A DNA stretch of 47,025 nt from Oscillospiraceae bacterium (lineage in GTDB: Bacteria; Bacillota; Clostridia; UBA1381): positions 1 through 47,025 of the forward strand of contig SVJN01000002.1 in assembly GCA_015068965.1 (NCBI GenBank). The letters are read 5' to 3'. The notes beneath the pieces are model-generated. The model saw nothing but the letters and a program-made list of their open reading frames with translations, ran no database searches and had not been told where the DNA came from. The position numbers and the translations under genes are program-made. Shown here piece by piece: positions 28,723 through 38,298 of this stretch (its first letter is position 1; each line of letters begins with the position of its first letter).

Positions 28723-28789
28723 TTATCCCTATCAGACAAATGATGTAAAAAAGCTCAGAACGCAAAACAAAGAAAAAGGAGCTGAACAT

Positions 28790-29809
28790 ATGAAACAGGC
28801 ATTGCTTATCACCGGAGTATTTGTTGCCACCGTAATCGGGGCAGGTTTTGCATCCGGGAGCGAGGTGGTACACTATTTTATTGCCTATCACAATACATGC
28901 TTCTGGGGAATTCTGGTTTCTTCCCTTCTGTTCGGTGTCTTTGCAGAGCTTTTGCTTTCGCTGGAGGGAGCTTCCTTTGAGGCTTGTATGCAACAGCTTA
29001 TGCCTGCACCGTTTGCAAAGCTGACCGACCTATTTTCTTTCTTTTTTATGGGAATTGTTTTTTTAACCATGCTTTCCGGAAGTGGTGAAATTATTGCACA
29101 GACAATTGGGGCGGACCGCCATATCGGTATATTCTTTGTCTGCATCATCTGCCTCATTATCTTTTTATTTGATTTAAAGGGTTTTCTTGCCGCAAACAGC
29201 ATTCTTGCCATTTTTATTATTGTCGGTATGGTAGGCGTATGTGTTTTTCTGCTTGCTTCGGGTTCTCTGCCTGCATCACAGACAAATAGTTCCAGATGGT
29301 TGCTTGCAAGCGGTAATTATGTCAGCTACAATCTTCTGACTGCAGCGGCAGTCCTGGTCAGTCTTGGGAATACACAAAAACCGCCCCGGTTTCTTTGTGG
29401 CATCTTGAGCAGTATCACATTTTTTGTGATTCTGAATCTGCTCCGGATTGTTTTAATGCGCTCGCCCGATTCGGTTCTTGCGAGCGAATTGCCGATGCTG
29501 ACACTTTGTAAACTGCAGAACCCTCTGCTTGCACTTTTTTATGCTGCAGTTCTGTTTGCCGCCATGCTCACCACCGCTCTGAGCAACGGATTTACTGTGG
29601 TCGGGCGCATTCCGCTCCCGCAAAAGCTTTCTGTTTGTCTGCTGATTTCGGTCGGTTATTTCGGTGCCGGAATGAACTTTTCCTTTCTGGTAAACCGAAT
29701 CTATCGCCTGGCAGGGGATTGTGGAATTGTGCTGTTTCTCCTGATTCTGATATTTTATCTAAAAAAATATTTAAAAATGCAAAATAGCAAGAAAACAAAC
29801 GATATTTAA
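28790..29809 (+). CDS. YkvI family membrane protein
   Basis: Multi-TM; VFVATVIGAGFASGSEVVHYF start typical of YkvI-like transporters. Confidence 0.8.
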   Translation: MKQALLITGVFVATVIGAGFASGSEVVHYFIAYHNTCFWGILVSSLLFGVFAELLLSLEGASFEACMQQLMPAPFAKLTDLFSFFFMGIVFLTMLSGSGEIIAQTIGADRHIGIFFVCIICLIIFLFDLKGFLAANSILAIFIIVGMVGVCVFLLASGSLPASQTNSSRWLLASGNYVSYNLLTAAAVLVSLGNTQKPPRFLCGILSSITFFVILNLLRIVLMRSPDSVLASELPMLTLCKLQNPLLALFYAAVLFAAMLTTALSNGFTVVGRIPLPQKLSVCLLISVGYFGAGMNFSFLVNRIYRLAGDCGIVLFLLILIFYLKKYLKMQNSKKTNDI

Positions 29810-29927
29810 AGATAATAAAAGCATTTTAAATCTATTTTGATTATTTGGTATGTTTTTCAACTTGCAATTGTGATAAAATAATGTTATCATATACAAGTCG
29901 TCCGGTGATGGCGAAGAACTGGTCCAT

Positions 29928-30004
29928 CGGGATGTAGCGCAGTTTGGTAGCGCATCTGGTTTGGGACCAGAGGGCCGCAGGTTCAAATCCTGTCATCCCG
30001 ACCA
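29928..30004 (+). tRNA. tRNA-Pro (anticodon TGG)
   Basis: Cloverleaf CGGGATG...CATCCCG-ACCA; loop TTTGGGA; encoded CCA. Confidence 0.97.
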
Positions 30005-30015
30005 GATAAGGAAAT

Positions 30016-30091
30016 GGGAGTTTAGCTCAGCTGGGAGAGCGTCTGCCTTACAAGCAGGATGTCACAGGTTCGAGCCCTGTAACTCCCACCA
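30016..30091 (+). tRNA. tRNA-Val (anticodon TAC)
   Basis: GGGAGTT...AACTCCC-ACCA; anticodon loop CTTACAA. Confidence 0.97.
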
Positions 30092-30122
30092 CTTTCTTTT
30101 ACACCTACGATAGCCACAATTT

Positions 30123-30198
30123 GCTGGTGTAGCTCAATTGGTAGAGCAGCTGATTTGTAATCAGCAGGTCGCGGGTTCGAGTCCCATCACCAGCTCCA
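30123..30198 (+). tRNA. tRNA-Thr (anticodon TGT)
   Basis: GCTGGTG...CACCAGC-TCCA; anticodon loop TTTGTAA. Confidence 0.97.
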
Positions 30199-30203
30199 TA
30201 TAT

Positions 30204-30288
30204 GGAAGAGTTCCCGAGTGGCCAAAGGGGGCAGACTGTAAATCTGTTGCGTCTCGCTTCGATGGTTCGAATCCATCCTCTTCCACCA
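30204..30288 (+). tRNA. tRNA-Tyr (anticodon GTA)
   Basis: GGAAGAG...CTCTTCC-ACCA with long variable arm; loop CTGTAAA. Confidence 0.97.
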
Positions 30289-30289
30289 G

Positions 30290-30320
30290 AAAAAAGCACT
30301 TCTTTGGAAGTGCTTTTTTT
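30290..30320 (+). terminator. tRNA cluster terminator
   Basis: AAAAAAGCACTTC TTT GGAAGTGCTTTTTTT. Confidence 0.85.
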
Positions 30321-30321
30321 A

Positions 30322-30495
30322 ATGAAATACGCCTTTCGGCGTGTGAAATATTGCTACGCAATGTGAAATAGCCTTGCTGTGAAATATTTGCTTCGCAAAT
30401 ATTAAAGGCGTATTTTATTTCACAGAAAGCATAAGCCTTCTATTTCACAATTTCAACAGAAATTATTTCACATCAAGCGTTGCTTGATATTTCAT
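30322..30495. repeat. Palindromic hairpin array with four [AG]TGAAATA followed by four TATTTCA[CT]
   Basis: [AG]TGAAATA at 30322, 30343, 30363, 30379; TATTTCA[CT] at 30416, 30441, 30464, 30488; small hairpins ATTGCTACGCAAT, AATATTTGCTTCGCAAATATT, ATCAAGCGTTGCTTGAT between them. Confidence 0.8.
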
Positions 30496-30571
30496 GTTGA
30501 CATCATTCCTCCTTTATGATATTATGTGAATATTACTTCGCAACAAAATTCATTCCAAAGGAGAATCCGCC

Positions 30572-32089
30572 ATGTCAGCACATACAAAGGAAACCATTGA
30601 CAAACTGATTGCCGACCCGCACCGACCACGATATCACTTTGCCGGTCCCGCAGTAGATTGCGGTCCGGGTGATCCGAACGGTGCATTTTTTGCAGAGGGA
30701 CGTTATCATCTGATGTATCTTTATCACAACAAAGCCACCAATGCCTACCACTGGGGGCATTTATCCTCTGCGGATTTACTGCATTGGCAGAGCCATCCCG
30801 ATGCCCTGACACAAGAAAACGGAGACGGCGGTTGTTACAGCGGCGGAGCATTCTTAGACGATGACCTGACCGCTTACATCCCTTTCTGGAAATTCAAAGC
30901 ACCCGACGGAAGCGACAACGGTGGCATTGCGATTGCCTATTCCAAACCACCCTACGACAAATGGGAACGGATTCATCCGCTTGCAATCAACGGCTCTGCC
31001 GAGCAATGGGGCATTGTGGATTTAGAGGTCGATGGTAATGTGGAGCACTTAGGCTGTTCCGATCCCAGCAATATCTGGAAAGAAAATGGTTACTACTATA
31101 TGCAGACCGGAAATCTGGTGGTTTTAAACGTCTACGGAAGAGCACCTGATTCAGAAGAAAAATACAAAGGAGACTGGACTGATTTGTTCCGCTCCTCCGA
31201 TATGAAACATTGGGAATTTGTGCATCGTTTTTATAAAAACGAACATTCAGACGAGGATTGGCCGGACGAAACCGAGGACGATATGTGTCCCTCCTTTCTG
31301 CCCTTACCGGATGAAAAAAGCGGCGGCAAGCTGACCGACACCTATTTACAGCTTTTTATCTCACACAACAAAGGCACACAATACTATTTGGGGAAATTAA
31401 GAAATGAAACCTTCTCCCCCGAAAAGCACGGCAGAATGTCCTGGAAAAACCGCGGTTTCTTTGCGCCCGAAGCGCTGATTGACGATAAAAACCGTCAGCT
31501 TGCTTGGTTCTGGATGTTTGACGAAAAGAACAGCACCCATTTTGAACAATATGGATGGTCAGGCGTTTATACCTTTCCCCGTGTCTTATGGTTGGAAAAC
31601 AACGAATTGAAGATGGCACCTGCTGAAGAATTAGACCAACTGCAAACGAAACCGCAACAATTTGCATTTGGCACCGTCGACGGCAAGGAAGAATTTTACC
31701 TGAACAACCCAAAATCCTTCCGGATTAAGGCAAAAATTTCGATGAAGAATGCCGATTATGCCGGCTTTATTGTCCGTGCCGGAGACAGCGACGAGGGAAC
31801 CAAAATCATATACTCCAAATCTGAGCAGAAACTGATTTTTGAAAGTATGTCAGATGGAGAACCCATGGTGGAGCAGGCACCCTTTATTCTTACCTCCGAC
31901 GAAATGCTTACATTGGATATTTTTGTTGACCATTCTATGTTTGAGGTCTATGCCAATGAACGCCAAGGAACCGCACGTCAGGTTTATCTGTCCGATCCCG
32001 AAACTGCAATCAAGGCGTTTGCAATTTCTGACGGTGCAGAATTTACCGAGGTTACCGCTTACGAAATGATGCCTGCCAATCTGTTCTGA
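30572..32089 (+). CDS. Glycoside hydrolase family 32-like (beta-fructosidase-like), cytoplasmic
   Basis: GPGDPNGAFFAEGRYHLMYLYHN (DPNG nucleophile motif), CSDPSNIW, CYSGGAFLDDD; C-terminal beta-sandwich (DIFVDHSMFEVYANE). Confidence 0.88.
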   Translation: MSAHTKETIDKLIADPHRPRYHFAGPAVDCGPGDPNGAFFAEGRYHLMYLYHNKATNAYHWGHLSSADLLHWQSHPDALTQENGDGGCYSGGAFLDDDLTAYIPFWKFKAPDGSDNGGIAIAYSKPPYDKWERIHPLAINGSAEQWGIVDLEVDGNVEHLGCSDPSNIWKENGYYYMQTGNLVVLNVYGRAPDSEEKYKGDWTDLFRSSDMKHWEFVHRFYKNEHSDEDWPDETEDDMCPSFLPLPDEKSGGKLTDTYLQLFISHNKGTQYYLGKLRNETFSPEKHGRMSWKNRGFFAPEALIDDKNRQLAWFWMFDEKNSTHFEQYGWSGVYTFPRVLWLENNELKMAPAEELDQLQTKPQQFAFGTVDGKEEFYLNNPKSFRIKAKISMKNADYAGFIVRAGDSDEGTKIIYSKSEQKLIFESMSDGEPMVEQAPFILTSDEMLTLDIFVDHSMFEVYANERQGTARQVYLSDPETAIKAFAISDGAEFTEVTAYEMMPANLF

Positions 32090-32106
32090 TTTGCATTGAA
32101 AGCCAA

Positions 32107-32290
32107 AACAAAGCGGCTTCGCCGCAACCGCTCCATAAAATTTTCATGTACTTTGAACTGATGCAGAGCGGTAAGAAGAAGCATAACGTTTTGTTACGCC
32201 CATGTGCGTTTCCGCTATTAGCGGAAAATTTCGCACGGGCATTAAATTCTTTTTACTTCATAGGAACGAAGTTTCCTATAAAGTAAAAAA
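32107..32290 (+). repeat. Structured ~184-bp repeat S1, copy C
   Basis: Near-identical to copies A and B; starts 17 nt after the GH32 stop. Confidence 0.88.
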
Positions 32291-32349
32291 GCTTCTGATA
32301 GAAGCCCCGCCTGCGGGCGTGGGATTAAGGAAGCAATTTTGTTATTCCA

Positions 32350-32377
32350 GAAATTACAACATAAATGTTGTAATTTC
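32350..32377. promoter_or_regulatory. Perfect 12-bp-arm palindrome upstream of AraC-family gene (candidate operator)
   Basis: GAAATTACAACATAAATGTTGTAATTTC, just upstream of TATAAT at 32381. Confidence 0.5.
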
Positions 32378-32410
32378 CTATATAATAAAAAATATAGTGA
32401 GGACAAAAAA

Positions 32411-33187
32411 ATGTATGATATCAGGTTTGAAGCAGAATTTGAACAATGCGCCCCCGACAAGGGGGAAATCCGGGTAATTCCTGCCCATGCCGTCATCCAT
32501 TATATTACTGCCGGAGAAGGGATGTTTAATGGCAAAAGGCTATCTGCCGGTCAGTTCTTTGCAGTCAACAAGAATCAGCAAATGGTGTATGCCCCCGACA
32601 AAAAGAATCCCTGGTCCTATCTCTATATCCGCTTATATGGGCAGGATGTCAATCAGGCGATGCAGGATTGTGGATTCGGCGATAAAATCACAATCGGACA
32701 GTTTCAGGATATCACCCCGCTTTCCCAGCTTTTAAGCCTTTATCATACCATTTCCAAAACACATCCGAATGATAAAATCCTCGGACAAGCGGCGGCAAAC
32801 CTGTTTTTTCTGCTTCATGCACCGGCACACAACGCAAGCTCTGCAGTCTCCTTGTCCGAGCGACACGTTCAGGAAATCAAGGCATATTTAGATAAAAACT
32901 ATCATCAGAAGCTGAGCATGGACGATGTGGCAAAAAAATTCTTTTTAAGCCGCGCCTATATTCGCAATCTGTTTGTGCGTTATCTGGGTATTTCTCCAAA
33001 ACAATATCTGCAACAAATTCGCCTGCGACGAGCCTGCGAGCTTTTGAAAGAAACGGATCTGAGCATCGGCATCATCGCAAACTCTGTAGGATATGAGGAT
33101 GCATTGCTGTTTTCAAAAATATTTTCTGTTGCAATAGGAATATCTCCTAACATATACCGAAAAACAAACCAAGGGACACAAAACTAA
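32411..33187 (+). CDS. AraC family transcriptional regulator
   Basis: N-terminal cupin-like domain; C-terminal AraC HTH (MDDVAKKFFLSRAYIRNLFVRYLGISPKQYLQQIRLRRACELL). Start at 32411 preceded by GAGG. Confidence 0.93.
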   Translation: MYDIRFEAEFEQCAPDKGEIRVIPAHAVIHYITAGEGMFNGKRLSAGQFFAVNKNQQMVYAPDKKNPWSYLYIRLYGQDVNQAMQDCGFGDKITIGQFQDITPLSQLLSLYHTISKTHPNDKILGQAAANLFFLLHAPAHNASSAVSLSERHVQEIKAYLDKNYHQKLSMDDVAKKFFLSRAYIRNLFVRYLGISPKQYLQQIRLRRACELLKETDLSIGIIANSVGYEDALLFSKIFSVAIGISPNIYRKTNQGTQN

Positions 33188-33210
33188 TCTTTGTTTTGTG
33201 TCCCTTGGTT
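33169..33210. terminator. Bidirectional terminator between convergent araC-like and aldo/keto reductase genes
   Basis: CCAAGGGACACAAAAC TAATCTTT GTTTTGTGTCCCTTGGTTTT. Confidence 0.8.
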
Positions 33211-34056
33211 TTAAAAATCTACCCTATCCGGATGACTGCTTCCGCCACAAGCAGGAAGTCGATTGATGATTGCGACATCCTCTGCCGAAAGCTCAAAATC
33301 AAACACCTTTGTATTTTCATAAATTCTGGACGGTGTAACCGATTTCGGAAGCGGAACAGTTCCGTTTTGCAAGCACCAGCGAATACAAATCTGCGCAACA
33401 GAACGCTGATATTTTTCTGCAAGCTTTACAAGTGTTGCATCCTCTAAAAGTGCGCCTGCTCCAATCGGGCTCCAAGCCTCTATCAAAATTCCGTTTTCCT
33501 TACAAAAAGTAACTGCCTCATCCTGCAGATACCCCGGATGATATTCAATCTGATTGACTGCCGGAACGACATCGGTTTCCATCAGGCTTTTGAGATGATG
33601 CGGCAGGAAATTGGAAACTCCGATTGTCTTGATTCTGCCTTCCTGATAAAGCTTTATCATTGCTCTCCAGGTATCCAGATTCAAAGCATCCCAATTTTCA
33701 AACTGCTTTGCATTTGCCGGCCAATGAATCAGATATAAATCCAGATATTCTAACCCCAGCTTTGTCATTGTTTCCTCAAATGCACGCAGAGTTTTGTCAT
33801 AGCCACGTTCTGTATTCCAGAGCTTACTGGTGATAAAAAGCTCCCTCCGGTCAATGTCTGATTCTGCAATTGCCTGTCCGACACTTTTTTCATTTCCATA
33901 AATTGCGGCAGTATCAATATGACGGTATCCTGCCTCAATCGCACACTTTACCGCAGAAACCGCCACATCTCCATCCGGCGTCTGCCAGGTTCCGTAGCCG
34001 ATGCACGGAATCTCATATCCGTTATTGAGCTTGATTCTGTCTGATAATTGTTTCAT
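33211..34056 (-). CDS. Aldo/keto reductase
   Basis: GYRHIDTAAIYGNEKSVG, LYLIHWP, GVSNFLPHHL, PLPKSVTPSRI. Confidence 0.96.
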   Translation of the reverse strand: MKQLSDRIKLNNGYEIPCIGYGTWQTPDGDVAVSAVKCAIEAGYRHIDTAAIYGNEKSVGQAIAESDIDRRELFITSKLWNTERGYDKTLRAFEETMTKLGLEYLDLYLIHWPANAKQFENWDALNLDTWRAMIKLYQEGRIKTIGVSNFLPHHLKSLMETDVVPAVNQIEYHPGYLQDEAVTFCKENGILIEAWSPIGAGALLEDATLVKLAEKYQRSVAQICIRWCLQNGTVPLPKSVTPSRIYENTKVFDFELSAEDVAIINRLPACGGSSHPDRVDF

Positions 34057-35204
34057 ATTTTGTCTCCTTTCAGGGTTCTGATTAATAAAAATGCCTGCTC
34101 TACACTATCAGCAAGATTGGAAAACGCATTCTTCTCGTCCATTGCCTCTTCCAATGTGCAGGGAATTCTTAGTATCGGGAAAAAGGCATCTATCCCTTGC
34201 TGATTGCACGCCGTTGCATCCGATGTCACACAGCCGGAAAACGCCAGTACCGGCTTTTGATATTGTTTTGCCAACCTTGCAACGCCGACGGGTGCTTTTC
34301 CCATCGCTGACTGTCCGTCAAGGCGACCTTCACCGGTCACTACAAAATCCGATTCCCGGATAAATTTCTCCATACCGGTCTCCCGGATCACCAAATCCAC
34401 ACCCGACTCCAGCGTTGCGCCCAGATAGGACAAAAACGCAAAGCCCAGACCTCCTGCCGCACCTGCACCGGGATATTCCGGGTTCGCAGTCGGATAAACC
34501 TCTTTTGTTTTTTCGGCATAATGTTGCATCCAGGCATCCATCCTTTGCACCATTTCCGGGGTTGCCCCTTTTTGCGGTCCGTAAACGGCACTGCATCCAG
34601 ACTCTCCGCAAAGCGGATTGGTTACATCGCACGCCACACAGAACTGACATTCTGACAACTCTTCCAAGGCGTTTTCTGTCCGGATTGTCACAATCCTTCC
34701 AAGCCCCTCTGCCCCATACGGAACTTCTTTTCCGTCTGCATCCAGAAATTCAAAACCTAATGCCTGCAACATTCCGATTCCGCCATCGTTGGTGGCACTG
34801 CCACCAATTCCGACTACAAAATGCCTGCATCCGCTTTTGATTGCATCTACAATCATCTCGCCAACACCATAGGTTGTAGTCTTTTGAGGATCTCGTTCCT
34901 CCTTTGAAATCAGGGTAATGCCTGATGCAGATGACATTTCAATTACTGCAGTTTTTGTTTTGGAAATCAAACCATACCCGGCAGAAATCATTTTCCCGAG
35001 TGGATTGTGCACCGACACTTCCCTGATTTCTCCATCCATTGCAGAAATAACTGCATTTACTGTCCCTTCACCGCCATCTGCCAACGGACAGATTCGTACC
35101 TCTGCATCCGGATATACACGTTTGATTCCGACACTTGCCGCCTCACCCGATAAAAAGGTGGAAAGACTTCCTTTGAATGAATCAATCGCGACTGTTACTC
35201 GCAT
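34053..35204 (-). CDS. Glycerate kinase
   Basis: MRVTVAIDSFKGSLS, PLADGGEGTV, GIGGSATNDGGIGMLQALG, ETGMEKFIRESDFVVTGEGRLDGQSAMGKAP. Confidence 0.96.
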   Translation of the reverse strand: MRVTVAIDSFKGSLSTFLSGEAASVGIKRVYPDAEVRICPLADGGEGTVNAVISAMDGEIREVSVHNPLGKMISAGYGLISKTKTAVIEMSSASGITLISKEERDPQKTTTYGVGEMIVDAIKSGCRHFVVGIGGSATNDGGIGMLQALGFEFLDADGKEVPYGAEGLGRIVTIRTENALEELSECQFCVACDVTNPLCGESGCSAVYGPQKGATPEMVQRMDAWMQHYAEKTKEVYPTANPEYPGAGAAGGLGFAFLSYLGATLESGVDLVIRETGMEKFIRESDFVVTGEGRLDGQSAMGKAPVGVARLAKQYQKPVLAFSGCVTSDATACNQQGIDAFFPILRIPCTLEEAMDEKNAFSNLADSVEQAFLLIRTLKGDKI

Positions 35205-35241
35205 ATTTTCCCTCCATGTCTATGAGCTACTTAATAACAAA

Positions 35242-36915
35242 TCATATAAGGCCTTTGTTTTCTCTTATCGCTTTTTTCGTTATGGGCGAAACCACATAAT
35301 CAGCCTGTTCAGCATAATAAATCTGTTTCAGCCTTTGTGCTGCTTCTTCAATGGCATCTGTAATATTGCCTTGATTCTTTTCAAGCTCAAAATCAATCAC
35401 TGCTCTCAGATAAAGCATTAAAAATCTCGGGCTTTCCCTGACGGTATCAGAAACCCTGCAATAAAGCGTCTCGGCAATTTCTCTCACTCTTTTCACAGAG
35501 CTTGTATTTTTGATTTCAAACACCGGAAGCCGGTCTGAAGTTTCTCCAAACGGATAATCGTTTATCACCCCGTCTGCACCGATTCGATGTCTGGGAAGGG
35601 TTTCTTCCAGACCGTCAATCAGCTCCGGAGCATATTCTACCGTATTTTCTCCGAAATAAAAACGAAAATAATCTCTTATCACATCTTCACGAGTGCTGTT
35701 ACCCATATAAAGGCTCAACATGAGTGCCTTATTGATATCTTCAAAAATCCCTTCTGAATAACAAAATCCTCCATCTGCATTCAATTCATTTTTTTCAAAA
35801 ACCCCATTCAGATGCTTTGTCGCCGGTGCAGCTCCAAAACCTCCCCACGGAGTAGCGAGCATACTGATATCCGGGAAGCCGACAAGTCCCATACCCGCTT
35901 TTTTCACATACTGATGAAGCTCTTCCGGTGTTTCCGATGCCGCAAAATCTGCCATGATAAAATCAAAATATTCCCTCAGATGATTCAACTCTTTTAAAAG
36001 GATATCCCACTCCCCGGTTGTGAAGTCGTCAAACCTCCACGCCGAAAGAATACATTTTGCTTCCGGGAAAAATTCACGAAGCAACACAGAAAGCTTCTTT
36101 GAAATTTCCAAAAATCCCTTTCCTCCCCACGGACGACACTGACTGCAGGTGCATCCTCCCTGGTCATAAGGCCAGAGCAAAAGAAAATCAAGCTTTGTAT
36201 CTTTAAAAAATTCCAGCATTTTCCTTCTTGCACTTATGATAAGTGCCTCACCCTCAACAGAGGAAGGACAAATTTCGGTTCCGTAAAAGCCCACCATTTT
36301 TTTCGTGTAGCCGGTTCCCTCTGTAGAATTTTGCGCAAGCAAATTTTCGGGCGCACCACAATAATATTCATTTGCAAGCATTGTAAGCGATGTTTTCATC
36401 CCCATGCTCTTTGCAACAGAAAATACATCCCGGATTCTGAAAAGCAATTTCTTTGCCGCCGGATCATCTATGCCACAAAAATGATGCATATCGAACCACA
36501 TAGCAATACAATTACACCCCCAAAGCATTTGTTCTTCCATATGGTGAATCACCTCTTCAATGGGTGCTGACTGATAAAAATTACCAAAATGAGTTGCATA
36601 ATATACTGCCCTGATGTGCTTTTTTGGAGTGCATTGTTCATCCTTTATTTCTTCCATTCCCTTGTGAAGCATTCTCCCGATTCCGTATACCAGTCCCAAA
36701 AAATCAGCCCCATATACAGATATATGTGCATCATCTGTCTTTTCTATGCGATAAGACTCTTTTTCCATATTTTTTTCAAGAAAAAGCGCCACGAAAAAGT
36801 CTGCAACACGATTCTCTTCTTCAATCAGATATAATCCACTATGCCTTTTCATCAATTCAAAAGCAGAAGATATGATATCGTTTTGTTTATCAAATTTCAC
36901 GCCGATTGTATACAT
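35242..36915 (-). CDS. Uncharacterised glycosidase-like protein (GH20b-type N-terminus, GH67/DUF4838-like barrel)
   Basis: DAHISVYGADFLGLVYGIGRMLH (GH20/67-type N-domain) then LLLWPYDQGGCTCSQCRPWGGKGFLEISKKL. Confidence 0.6.
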   Translation of the reverse strand: MYTIGVKFDKQNDIISSAFELMKRHSGLYLIEEENRVADFFVALFLEKNMEKESYRIEKTDDAHISVYGADFLGLVYGIGRMLHKGMEEIKDEQCTPKKHIRAVYYATHFGNFYQSAPIEEVIHHMEEQMLWGCNCIAMWFDMHHFCGIDDPAAKKLLFRIRDVFSVAKSMGMKTSLTMLANEYYCGAPENLLAQNSTEGTGYTKKMVGFYGTEICPSSVEGEALIISARRKMLEFFKDTKLDFLLLWPYDQGGCTCSQCRPWGGKGFLEISKKLSVLLREFFPEAKCILSAWRFDDFTTGEWDILLKELNHLREYFDFIMADFAASETPEELHQYVKKAGMGLVGFPDISMLATPWGGFGAAPATKHLNGVFEKNELNADGGFCYSEGIFEDINKALMLSLYMGNSTREDVIRDYFRFYFGENTVEYAPELIDGLEETLPRHRIGADGVINDYPFGETSDRLPVFEIKNTSSVKRVREIAETLYCRVSDTVRESPRFLMLYLRAVIDFELEKNQGNITDAIEEAAQRLKQIYYAEQADYVVSPITKKAIRENKGLI

Positions 36916-36995
36916 ATATACACACCCTTCTATGCAACAAATCTTTATTTATATATTAACTCATATTCCTTTCTAAGTCAATATATTTTTTTACA

Positions 36996-37037
36996 TAAAA
37001 ACGCCCTTGTATGGAGCAAAAGTTCCACACAAGGACA
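36996..37037 (-). terminator. Terminator downstream of U32 peptidase gene
   Basis: Minus strand CCTTGTGTGGA ACTTTTGC TCCATACAAGG GCGTTTTTA. Confidence 0.55.
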
Positions 37038-37047
37038 CATCTCGATT

Positions 37048-38280
37048 TTATTTTTCCTCCCGTTTTTTTCGGAGCATGGCATCCTTCACAACCGATTGCT
37101 CCATCGGAATTTTTACAATCATTGCCGCATGAGGGGCAACGGTAATTTCCTCGCCCTTTTCATTCTGCATGGTTTTGATTGTCTGGCTGAAGAAGGGTTG
37201 TTGGGGTTGCATCACTTCGATTTCATCACCTGCAAAGAAACGGTTTCTTTGCGTGACGGTTGCTATCTTTGTTTCGGCATCATAATCGGTCACAATTCCA
37301 ATTAAGTCATAGTCCCGGATATAGGAGCTATCGGTATAAACCTGTTCTTCACCGGTCGGTTTTCTGAAGCTAAAGCCGGTGGTATAGGGACGGTGGCTGA
37401 CCTTACAAAGCTCATCAAACTGTTTTTCGTCAAAAACATAGTGTTCGGGGTCTTCAAAATATCGGTCAATTTCCGTCCGATATGCCTGAATGATGGTTGC
37501 AACATAGTAGGAGGTTTTCACCCGTCCCTCAATTTTAAAGCTGGTAATTCCGCTTTCAATCAATTCCGGAATATGCCGGATTAAGCACAAATCCTTGGAA
37601 TTAAAGATAAAGCTTCCACGTTCATTTTCGTAAACATCCATATATTCCCCCGGACGTGTTTGCTCCACTAAGGAATAATTCCAACGGCAGGGATGTGCGC
37701 ACGCACCCTGGTTGGCATCCCGTTGTGTCATATAATTAGAAAGCAGACATCTGCCCGAATAAGAAATACACATTGCACCGTGTACAAAAGCCTCCAGCTC
37801 CAAATCCTCCGGTGTCCGTTCCCGGATTTCTTTCATCTCCGCAAAGCTCATTTCTCTTGCCAGCACCACACGCTTTGCCCCCATTTCGTGCCACTTTGCA
37901 GCAGAACGGAAGTTGACATTATTTGCCTGCGTGCTGATATGAATCGGAATTTCAGGTGCTAACTCCTGCACCATAGAGAACATTCCTAAATCGGATACTA
38001 AAATCCCGTCAAATCCAAGAGGACGGACGACTGCAAGATAGCTTGCAAAATCGTCAATATCCGCATTATGCGGCAGGATGTTTGCCGTCAGATAGACCTT
38101 TTTTCCACGTTCGTGTGCAAAGGAGATTCCCTCCTTCATATCTTCAATGGAAAAATTCTCCGCCGCCACTCTGAGGCTGAACGCCTCACCGCCGATATAA
38201 ACGGCATCTGCCCCGTAGAGAATGGCTGTTTTCAGTTTTTCCAGGCTTCCGCCCGGTGCTAATAATTCCGGTTTTTTCAT
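37048..38280 (-). CDS. U32 family peptidase (TrhP/YrrO-like)
   Basis: PELLAPGGSLEKLKTAILYGADAVYIGGEAFSLR, AMCISYSGRCLLSNYMTQRDANQGACAHPCRW. Confidence 0.95.
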   Translation of the reverse strand: MKKPELLAPGGSLEKLKTAILYGADAVYIGGEAFSLRVAAENFSIEDMKEGISFAHERGKKVYLTANILPHNADIDDFASYLAVVRPLGFDGILVSDLGMFSMVQELAPEIPIHISTQANNVNFRSAAKWHEMGAKRVVLAREMSFAEMKEIRERTPEDLELEAFVHGAMCISYSGRCLLSNYMTQRDANQGACAHPCRWNYSLVEQTRPGEYMDVYENERGSFIFNSKDLCLIRHIPELIESGITSFKIEGRVKTSYYVATIIQAYRTEIDRYFEDPEHYVFDEKQFDELCKVSHRPYTTGFSFRKPTGEEQVYTDSSYIRDYDLIGIVTDYDAETKIATVTQRNRFFAGDEIEVMQPQQPFFSQTIKTMQNEKGEEITVAPHAAMIVKIPMEQSVVKDAMLRKKREEK

Positions 38281-38298
38281 GGTCTGTTTCTCCTGTTT

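Noticed and set aside
30105-30371. ORFs overlapping the tRNA cluster
   Set aside because: They read through tRNA-Thr and tRNA-Tyr genes; classic false positives.
30322-30495. CRISPR array
   Set aside because: Motif copies are short, inverted halfway and irregularly spaced, with no cas genes; no CRISPR array seen in the window.
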